From: RUG12783 sp946409545
Lineage (GTDB): Bacteria; Bacillota_I; Bacilli_A; RF39; UBA660
NCBI GenBank assembly: GCA_946409545.1
Contig: CAMJWT010000012.1
Span: forward strand, 1-57,240
DNA length: 57,240 nucleotides
Reading direction: 5' to 3'
Shown: in pieces, positions 52,196 to 57,240 of the stretch
Layout of the letters: each line of letters opens with the position of its first letter
Numbering within the stretch: the first letter of the stretch is position 1
Program-made: the position numbers and the translations under genes
Notes under the pieces: model-generated
Told to the model about the DNA's origin: nothing
Seen by the model: only the letters and a program-made list of their open reading frames with translations
Databases searched by the model: none

Positions 52196-53040
52196 AATGT
52201 TTCTAAGTTTTCTCTTGATAAGTCTAAATAATCTTTTTCATTATTACGATCTTCTTCTGTAATATTTTTTAAATTCTTATATATTTCTTTACTTACTTTT
52301 TTATCTTCAACTAACTGTTGTACTTCAAGAGGAAGTTCGGTATATTCAAGAACAAAGACATTTTTAACTTTACCTGTTTCAATATTGTTTTTAAAGATAT
52401 TTAAATTCTTTTCATAAATATCTAAATCTTTATCTAGAACATAAATTGTTAATCCATATTTTTCTAAGAATTTTAATGAATTATCATTAACGAAAATTGT
52501 TTTATTAGGTGCATTTTCAATAGTAAGTTTTATTTCTGCATCTAATTCAGATAATTCTATTTTTAATTTATTATAATTATCAGATATTTCTTTTATTAAA
52601 TAACTATTGGTTATAAATTCATCTAAATCATTTTTGATATTTTGTGCGATCATTAACATATTTGATGGATTTAACCATAGTTCTTCAATACCATAGTTAT
52701 ATTTCATACCAAGAGTAGCATTAATTAATTTGATATCATCATTATTCTTTACATAAGTAACAGCTTGTTCTGAATCATTAGAATTACCTATATAGATAAA
52801 TAAATCTTTTTTACTATTATCTTTATCTTGCTTTTTAGTAAATTTATATTCATCAACATTAACACCATCTGGATATATAGATGTTATTAAAGCATTATCT
52901 CCATATAAAGCTCGTATCGTATATTCAAGAGGGTAATTTGATGTAATAATTGAGATGTTTTCCATTGAATCTCTTTTAAATAAATTACAACCTGTTACTA
53001 ATAAAATGATTGGTAAAATTAATAAATATTTATATTTCAT
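52177..53040 (-). CDS. ZnuA/TroA-like lipoprotein with metal ligands lost
   Basis: 287 residues. Signal peptide with lipobox 'LLVTGC' (Cys near 18). The fold markers of cluster A-I (metal) ABC binding proteins are there: 'TSNYPLEYTIRALYGD', 'LWLNPSNMLMIAQNI' and 'KFLEKYGLTIYVL'. But the usual His ligands are not: where 'P-H-x-Y/F' is expected there is 'NVDEYKF', where 'P-H-x-W-x-x-P' is expected there is 'IEELWLNP', and the third His is replaced in 'VNDNSLKF'. No ABC permease or ATPase is next to it. It may bind another ligand or be a binding protein of changed role. Start 53040 with AAGGAG inside the end of yidD. Confidence 0.8.
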   Translation of the reverse strand: MKYKYLLILPIILLVTGCNLFKRDSMENISIITSNYPLEYTIRALYGDNALITSIYPDGVNVDEYKFTKKQDKDNSKKDLFIYIGNSNDSEQAVTYVKNNDDIKLINATLGMKYNYGIEELWLNPSNMLMIAQNIKNDLDEFITNSYLIKEISDNYNKLKIELSELDAEIKLTIENAPNKTIFVNDNSLKFLEKYGLTIYVLDKDLDIYEKNLNIFKNNIETGKVKNVFVLEYTELPLEVQQLVEDKKVSKEIYKNLKNITEEDRNNEKDYLDLSRENLETLKKELY

Positions 53041-53041
53041 A

Positions 53042-53260
53042 TTATTTCTCCTTAATTGGTGGAAGATCAATACCACCTTTACTCCAGGGGTTACATTTAA
53101 GTAATCTCTTTATTGTTAATAAACTTCCTTTAAAACTTCCAAAGGTGTTAATAACAGAAAGAGCGTAGTTAGAACATGTTGGTATATACTTGCAATTACT
53201 ATGTGATGAAAAACTTGTTTTTTGATACCATTTAATTAATTTGATTAATATTTTTTTCAT
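53042..53260 (-). CDS. yidD: Membrane protein insertion efficiency factor YidD
   Basis: 72 residues: 'LIKLIKWYQKT', 'CKYIPTCSNYAL', 'GSFKGSLLTIKRLLKCNPW' and 'GGIDLPP' are the YidD signature, with all three usual Cys. It acts near YidC in membrane protein insertion. Start 53260 follows TAGGTGTT on the minus strand. It is followed directly by the ZnuA-like lipoprotein gene, with overlap-type coupling. Confidence 0.95.
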   Translation of the reverse strand: MKKILIKLIKWYQKTSFSSHSNCKYIPTCSNYALSVINTFGSFKGSLLTIKRLLKCNPWSKGGIDLPPIKEK

Positions 53261-53331
53261 GTAACACCTATAAGTATTTTACTATTAATTATTATTTTTA
53301 ACAAGTTTAAATATACTTTTTAAATGGGTTT

Positions 53332-53340
53332 TGATATAAT
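53332..53340 (+). promoter_or_regulatory. Extended -10 promoter of rnc
   Basis: TGA-TATAAT, 15 bases before the rnc ATG. The region 53261-53355 is a divergent promoter gap between yidD and rnc. Confidence 0.5.
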
Positions 53341-53355
53341 GATAAAGGAGGGTAT

Positions 53356-54033
53356 ATGAAAGAGAAACTAGAGTCTTTGGGAATTATTCCTAATAATCTA
53401 AAACTTTATGATATTGCATTTTCTCATTCTTCATATGCTAATGAACATAAGAATAAAACAGACTATGAAAGATTAGAATTCTTAGGTGATGCAGTTTTGG
53501 AACTGGTAATGAGTGATTACTTGTATCGAAACTTTGAAGAAGAAGAAGGAGAAATGACAAAGTGGAGAGCTAACTTTGTTTGTGAAAATGCTCTTTTTGA
53601 ATATATGACTAATATGGATATAATCCAGTTTATTAAAGTAGGTCATGGTGAATTAGGAGAAATTAAAAAAGCTATTGTTGCTGATACTTTTGAAGCATTA
53701 ATGGGAGCTATATATTTAGATAAAGGCTTTGATGAAGTAAAAAGTGTCATAATTAAAATTATTGCTCCTTATGTTGTTAATAGTAACAAAACAGGATTCT
53801 TAAATGATTATAAATCAATTTTACAAGAGGCAGTTCAAACAGATCGAAGAAGTTTGGTTTATGATCTAGTTGATGAATCTGGTCCACCACATGATAAAGA
53901 GTTTACTGTTGAAGTAAGAATTGATGGTGTAATATATGGAAGAGGAGTAGGAAAAAGCAAAAAAGATGCTTGTCAAAATGCAGCTTGTGATGCATTAAAG
54001 AAATTAGCGAGGGTAGAAAATGAAAATGAATAA
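53356..54033 (+). CDS. rnc: Ribonuclease III
   Basis: Cuts double-stranded RNA in rRNA and mRNA maturation. 225 residues; catalytic signature 'ERLEFLGDAVLEL' (about 39-51), second acidic motif 'VADTFEALMGAIYLD' (about 112-126) and a C-terminal double-stranded RNA-binding domain ('DYKSILQEAVQT' to 'KDACQNAACDALKKL'). ATG 53356 follows AAAGGAGGG. It overlaps the pseudopilin gene by 14 bases. Confidence 0.97.
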   Translation: MKEKLESLGIIPNNLKLYDIAFSHSSYANEHKNKTDYERLEFLGDAVLELVMSDYLYRNFEEEEGEMTKWRANFVCENALFEYMTNMDIIQFIKVGHGELGEIKKAIVADTFEALMGAIYLDKGFDEVKSVIIKIIAPYVVNSNKTGFLNDYKSILQEAVQTDRRSLVYDLVDESGPPHDKEFTVEVRIDGVIYGRGVGKSKKDACQNAACDALKKLARVENENE

Positions 54034-54454
54034 TAAAGGATTTACATTAGTAGAATTATTAGCTGTTCTTGCTATTATTGCTATAATTGGTGGAATTGCA
54101 ATTCCTAATGTAATAAGTTTAATGGATAACAATAAAAAAGATCATATCATAAATGATGCTCAAAGATTAATATCATTAGCTAAAAATGCTGTAGCTGCTG
54201 ATCGTGAATTTCGAGCAAATACTGATGTTGATTTTAAAAAATATCAGATGTCTATTTTAGATACAAAAAATAGTATTAATCCTGACCCTGATGGTGGTAA
54301 CTATGATCGTGTTGAATCATATGTAAAATATACTAAAAATTCGGGTTATTGTGTTTACTTAAAAGGTACTAAAAAGGTTGTAAAATCAGATTCAGGATCT
54401 GATAACTGCGTGCCTGAAGAAAGACTAAATAGGTCCGCTGTAAAAGACTTATAA
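54020..54454 (+). CDS. Type IV pseudopilin-like protein
   Basis: 144 residues with a class III prepilin signal 'MNNKGFTLVELLAVLAII': cleavage after Gly, Phe at +1 and Glu at +5. The hydrophobic helix (about 9-30) is followed by a GspG-like globular part with one likely disulfide ('GYCVYLKG', 'DNCVPEE'). Start at ATG 54020 with GAGGG upstream, inside the end of rnc. No pilus ATPase, prepilin peptidase or platform protein is in the window. Confidence 0.85.
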   Translation: MKMNNKGFTLVELLAVLAIIAIIGGIAIPNVISLMDNNKKDHIINDAQRLISLAKNAVAADREFRANTDVDFKKYQMSILDTKNSINPDPDGGNYDRVESYVKYTKNSGYCVYLKGTKKVVKSDSGSDNCVPEERLNRSAVKDL

Positions 54455-54470
54455 AAAGTGTTCAATAATG

Positions 54471-54499
54471 TTGACGTCATTTTTAAATAATGATATATT
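54471..54499 (+). promoter_or_regulatory. Promoter of second pseudopilin
   Basis: TTGACG (54471-54476) and TGA-TATATT (54491-54499), spacer 17. Confidence 0.65.
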
Positions 54500-54526
54500 G
54501 ATAATAGAAAGGAATGGTAAAAAAAT

Positions 54527-55093
54527 ATGAAGAAAATGAATAGAAAAGGTTTCACATTGGTTGAATTGTTAGCAGTTATTGTAATTTTAGCTATCTTAAT
54601 GGCTATCGCTGCAACAAATATCGGTCCAGTAATCGATAACTCTAGAAGAAGTTCAATGAGAACAACAGCACAAATGTTAATTGAAGGTGTTCAAACTCAA
54701 TTACAAACATCATATGAACTATATCCAGGCACTTATGTATGGAACAAGTCTATCGTAGATAGAGGTGGTATAGATGCACCATTTGGTGGAAAATATGTAT
54801 ACTATGATAGTGATGGAACTGGTGTTACAAAACCTACAGTAGGAAATAAGATAGGCTCTGGTGTTTATAGAGTTACTCCTACTTCAGGTACAGATCCAGT
54901 TGATTTAGAGTGTGGTGCAAACAAAGTTTCATGGGTAAAAGTTACTAGAGGCAGTGATGGTAATTATTCTTACGAAATTTGTTTATCAACAGACTATGCG
55001 GATACATATTTACAAGGAAGTCGTGAAAAAGTTGATGATTCAAAAGAAACAAGTATTTTCTATGGTGAAGCTAAAGCAGGAATAAGTGACTAA
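54527..55093 (+). CDS. Type IV pseudopilin-like protein
   Basis: 188 residues with prepilin signal 'MNRKGFTLVELLAVIVIL' (Glu at +5), a membrane helix (about 11-30) and a beta-rich globular part with Gly-rich loops and two Cys ('DLECGANK', 'YEICLST') that may form a disulfide. It is a paralogue of the previous gene but has its own promoter. Such proteins are usual minor pilins in competence or type IV pilus systems. ATG 54527 has AGAAAGGAATGG upstream, somewhat far; the ATG at 54536 is an alternative. Confidence 0.83.
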   Translation: MKKMNRKGFTLVELLAVIVILAILMAIAATNIGPVIDNSRRSSMRTTAQMLIEGVQTQLQTSYELYPGTYVWNKSIVDRGGIDAPFGGKYVYYDSDGTGVTKPTVGNKIGSGVYRVTPTSGTDPVDLECGANKVSWVKVTRGSDGNYSYEICLSTDYADTYLQGSREKVDDSKETSIFYGEAKAGISD

Positions 55094-55096
55094 AAT

Positions 55097-55122
55097 AAAG
55101 GTAACGAAAGTTACCTTTTTTT
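55097..55122 (+). terminator. Terminator after pseudopilin
   Basis: AAAGGTAAC-GAAA-GTTACCTTT then Ts. Confidence 0.85.
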
Positions 55123-55130
55123 GTTATAAT
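55122..55130 (+). promoter_or_regulatory. Extended -10 promoter of nfo
   Basis: TGT-TATAAT starting in the terminator T run, 18 bases before the ATG. Confidence 0.6.
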
Positions 55131-55148
55131 AAAGAAAAGGAGTTTATT

Positions 55149-56015
55149 ATGTTAATTATTGGTTCACATGTTGGTTTTAGTAAAGATAAACAATTATTAG
55201 GAAGTTTAGAGGAAGCTCTAAGTTATGGTGCAAATACATTTATGTTTTATACAGGAGCACCTCAAAATACAGCTAGATATCCTATTAATGATGGATTAAC
55301 TTTGGAAGCTTTAAATGTTATGAAAGAAAATCATATTGATTTCTCTAAAGTTATTGTTCATGCACCATATATTATTAATCTAGCAAATGATAGTGATCCT
55401 GATAAATTTAAATTCTCTGTTAACTTTTTAATACAAGAAGTAGAGCGTTGTGATACTTTAGGTATTAAAAATATGGTTTTACATCCAGGTAGTCATGTTG
55501 GGCTTGGAATAGATACTGGTATTCATAATATCATTCGTGGACTTAATCAAATTCTTGATAAAGGAGAATGTAATATTCTTCTTGAAACAATGGCAGGTAA
55601 GGGAACGGAATTAGGTAGAACGATTGAAGAGATCAAAATGATTATTGATGGTGTTAATAATAAAGACCGTATTGGTGTTTGTCTTGATACTTGTCATTTG
55701 AATGATGCGGGTTATGATATAGCAGATTTCGATAAATATTTAGATGAATTTGATAAAGAAATTGGTTTAGATAAAATAAAATGTATTCATATTAATGATA
55801 GTAAAAATCCTCTAGGATCTCATAAAGATCGTCATGAGAATATTGGATATGGTACAATTGGTTTTGATAATTTAATAAAGGTTATTTATAATGAAAGACT
55901 TTCTAATATTCCAAGAATACTTGAAACACCTTATGTAAACGAAAAAGCCCCTTATAAAGAAGAAATAGATAATATCAAAGAAAAAGTGTTTAGAGACTTT
56001 AAATCAAACTTTTAA
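55149..56015 (+). CDS. nfo: Endonuclease IV
   Basis: Zinc-dependent AP endonuclease of base-excision repair. 288 residues: 'IGSHVGFSKDKQLLGSLEEA' start, 'NTFMFYTGAPQNTAR', 'VVHAPYIINLA'-type motif ('IVHAPYIINLANDSD'), 'MVLHPGSHVG', 'LLETMAGKGTELG', 'GVCLDTCHLNDAGYD', 'IHINDSKNPLGSHKDRHENIG' (split: 'IHINDSKNPLGS', 'HKDRHENIG') and 'ILETPY', giving the three-metal ligands. ATG 55149 follows AAAAGGAG; the upstream frame adds 21 unrelated residues. Confidence 0.96.
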   Translation: MLIIGSHVGFSKDKQLLGSLEEALSYGANTFMFYTGAPQNTARYPINDGLTLEALNVMKENHIDFSKVIVHAPYIINLANDSDPDKFKFSVNFLIQEVERCDTLGIKNMVLHPGSHVGLGIDTGIHNIIRGLNQILDKGECNILLETMAGKGTELGRTIEEIKMIIDGVNNKDRIGVCLDTCHLNDAGYDIADFDKYLDEFDKEIGLDKIKCIHINDSKNPLGSHKDRHENIGYGTIGFDNLIKVIYNERLSNIPRILETPYVNEKAPYKEEIDNIKEKVFRDFKSNF

Positions 56016-56017
56016 TA

Positions 56018-56026
56018 TGTTATAAT
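56018..56026 (+). promoter_or_regulatory. Extended -10 promoter of S1 gene
   Basis: TGT-TATAAT two bases after the nfo stop and 18 before the next ATG. Confidence 0.55.
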
Positions 56027-56044
56027 TTCAAAAGGAAGTGGGTT

Positions 56045-56407
56045 ATGACAAAGTATAAGCAAGATGATATTGTTGAAGGATTAGTTACAGGAATAACCGA
56101 ATATGGTATTTTTGTAAGTCTTGATGAATATTATAGTGGTTTAATTCATATATCTGAAATAAGTGATAATTATGTACGTGATATCAATAATTTTGTCAAG
56201 GTAGGAGAAACTATTAAGGTAAAAATATTAGAAGTTGATGACAACGAATGTCATGTTAAATTAAGTATCAAAAATATCAATTATCGAATAAATAAAAGAA
56301 AACGAAGCCTTATTGAAGAAACAGGTAGTGGTTTTAAAATATTGGAAGATAATTTGGATAATTGGATAAATGATGCCATTTTAAAGGTAAAAAGTGAAAA
56401 AAGTTAA
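56045..56407 (+). CDS. S1-domain RNA-binding protein (CvfD/YugI-like)
   Basis: 120 residues with one S1 domain from about 6 to 76: 'VEGLVTGITEYGIFVSLDE', 'GLIHISEISDNYV', 'VGETIKVKILEVDD', 'HVKLSIKNI'. A charged C-terminal tail follows. Small single-S1 proteins of this type (B. subtilis YugI, CvfD) bind ribosomes or mRNA and influence stress and virulence gene expression. ATG 56045 follows AAAAGGAAGTGGG. It precedes the tRNA cluster, which has its own promoter. Confidence 0.88.
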   Translation: MTKYKQDDIVEGLVTGITEYGIFVSLDEYYSGLIHISEISDNYVRDINNFVKVGETIKVKILEVDDNECHVKLSIKNINYRINKRKRSLIEETGSGFKILEDNLDNWINDAILKVKSEKS

Positions 56408-56416
56408 TTTATTTAG

Positions 56417-56445
56417 TTGACAAGGACGGCTTAAAATGATATATT
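56417..56445 (+). promoter_or_regulatory. Promoter of tRNA cluster
   Basis: TTGACA (56417-56422) and TGA-TATATT (56437-56445), spacer 17. No further promoter is obvious between the following tRNAs. Confidence 0.75.
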
Positions 56446-56466
56446 TAATGACGTCCATGTGAATTT

Positions 56467-56543
56467 GGGCGATTAGCTCAGTTGGTTAGAGCACTTGCCT
56501 TACAAGCAAGGGGTCATAGGTTCGAGTCCTATATCGCCCACCA
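56467..56543 (+). tRNA. tRNA-Val (anticodon UAC)
   Basis: GGGCGAT/ATCGCCC acceptor, loop CTTACAA, encoded CCA. Confidence 0.97.
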
Positions 56544-56556
56544 TTTATTTTTTTAT

Positions 56557-56632
<76 letters not shown>

Positions 56633-56637
56633 TTTTT

Positions 56638-56721
56638 GGAGGGATAGCGAAGTGGCCAAACGCGGCAGACTGTAAATCTGTTCCTTCGGGTTCGGTGGTT
56701 CAAATCCACCTCCCTCCACCA
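56638..56721 (+). tRNA. tRNA-Tyr (anticodon GUA)
   Basis: GGAGGGA/TCCCTCC acceptor, loop CTGTAAA, long variable arm, encoded CCA. Confidence 0.97.
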
Positions 56722-56728
56722 CTTAAAT

Positions 56729-56803
56729 TGCCTCGTAGCCAAGTGGTAAGGCAAAAGACTTTGACTCTTTCATGCGTTAGTTCGAATCTAACCGAGGCAG
56801 CCA
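56729..56803 (+). tRNA. tRNA-Gln (anticodon UUG)
   Basis: TGCCTCG/CGAGGCA acceptor, loop CTTTGAC, encoded CCA. Confidence 0.97.
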
Positions 56804-56815
56804 ATTTTAATAAAT

Positions 56816-56891
56816 GATCCGTTAGCTCAGCCGGTAGAGCATTTGACTTTTAATCAAAGGGTCTGGAGTTCGAATCTCCAACGGGTCACCA
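56816..56891 (+). tRNA. tRNA-Lys (anticodon UUU)
   Basis: GATCCGT/ACGGGTC acceptor with one U-G pair, loop CTTTTAA, encoded CCA. Confidence 0.97.
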
Positions 56892-56899
56892 TTTTATGT

Positions 56900-56988
56900 G
56901 CCTGAGTGGCGGAATAGGTAGACGCACAGGACTTAAAATCCTGCGAGAATAAACCCTCGTGTCGGTTCAAGTCCGACCTTAGGCACCA
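56900..56988 (+). tRNA. tRNA-Leu (anticodon UAA)
   Basis: GCCTGAG/CTTAGGC acceptor, loop CTTAAAA, long variable arm, encoded CCA. A usual target of TrmL, which is encoded at 51656. Confidence 0.97.
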
Positions 56989-56994
56989 TCTTTT

Positions 56995-57085
56995 GGAGGA
57001 ATACCCAAGTGGTTGAAGGGACCGGTCTTGAAAACCGGGAGGTCGTTTGCGCGGCGCTGGGGTTCGAATCCCTATTCCTCCGCCA
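56995..57085 (+). tRNA. tRNA-Ser (anticodon UGA)
   Basis: GGAGGAA/TTCCTCC acceptor, loop CTTGAAA, long variable arm, encoded CCA. Confidence 0.97.
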
Positions 57086-57106
57086 TTTAATTTATATATT
57101 TGATAT

Positions 57107-57183
57107 CGCGGGGTAGAGCAGTCTGGTAGCTCGTTGGGCTCATAACCCAGAGGTCGTTGGTTCAAATCCTTCCCCCGCAACCA
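57107..57183 (+). tRNA. Initiator tRNA-fMet (anticodon CAU)
   Basis: C1-A72 mismatch in CGCGGGG/CCCCGCA and three G-C pairs at the base of the anticodon stem (GGG...CCC) around CTCATAA mark the initiator. Encoded CCA. Confidence 0.96.
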
Positions 57184-57187
57184 TTTT

Positions 57188-57240
57188 GGTCTGTTAGTGC
57201 AGTGGCCTACCACGTCTGCCTGTCACGCAGAAGATCACGG
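57188..57240 (+). tRNA. tRNA-Asp (anticodon GUC), cut by window end
   Basis: GGTCTGT 5' acceptor, TCTGC-CTGTCAC-GCAGA anticodon arm; the T arm and 3' end lie beyond the window. Confidence 0.9.

Overview
The window is AT-rich bacterial DNA with dense, mostly plus-strand genes. TGA is used as a stop (ends of sufD, pflB and the metalloprotease at 45643-47637), so the standard bacterial code applies. SepF, RicA/YlbF-type, SufU-type Suf, sortases, a T-box leader, ComEB-type dCMP deaminase and YsxC point to a low-GC Firmicute (Bacilli). The short ThrRS, surface proteins full of Ig-like and InlB repeats, and pyruvate formate-lyase plus acetate kinase suggest an uncultured, anaerobic, fermentative, probably host-associated lineage near RF39/Erysipelotrichia. 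That placement is inference; no rRNA is present.

Layout. 1-5.7 kb: tail of a membrane protein, a lone sufB, an Ig-like surface hydrolase, ssb, and an LtaS/OpgB-type phosphoglycerol transferase. 5.8-6.8 kb: tRNA-Ser(GCU), then a leader that looks like a yybP-ykoY manganese riboswitch ahead of an unknown protein. 6.8-10.2 kb: ackA, DHH phosphoesterase, ysxC, sepF. 10.3-14.9 kb: InlB-repeat membrane protein, two sortases lacking the usual catalytic arginine, two small membrane proteins. 15-18 kb: sufC-sufD-sufS-sufU with a very short SufD. 18-27 kb: two tandem Ig-like/beta-helix surface proteins sharing an identical 281-bp 3' block, a three-gene cluster with a leaderless anthrax-lethal-factor-like metalloprotease, then miaB and a YlbF-family gene.

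27-39.9 kb: a 1221-residue surface protein with a VPITG sorting signal behind four phased 21-bp repeats, RNA-modification enzymes, rplS, lepB, a DUF2130 protein, rpmB (minus strand), rsmE, mtaB and dCMP deaminase. 40-48.2 kb: a 1117-residue von Willebrand A surface protein whose C-terminal end is a GC-rich block with nine consecutive NNC codons, like the variable region of a diversity-generating retroelement; a T-box and thrS without TGS domain; a second lethal-factor-like metalloprotease overlapping a dockerin-like lipoprotein. 48.2-56.4 kb: pflB-pflA, a phosphocysteine-less EIIB-like protein, trmL, a metal-ligand-less ZnuA-like lipoprotein with yidD (minus strand), rnc, two pseudopilins, nfo, S1 protein. 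56.4 kb to the end: nine tRNA genes, the last cut by the window edge.

How it fits together. pflBA and ackA give formate and acetate fermentation. Suf builds Fe-S clusters needed by MiaB, MtaB and PflA. The rest is dominated by cell-surface display: signal peptidase, sortases, one probable sortase substrate, repeat adhesins and secreted proteases. The strongest candidate for something undescribed is the retroelement-like variable cassette at 43130-43275; next are the lethal-factor-like protease cluster at 22.9-25.3 kb and the riboswitch-led unknown gene at 5.9-6.75 kb.
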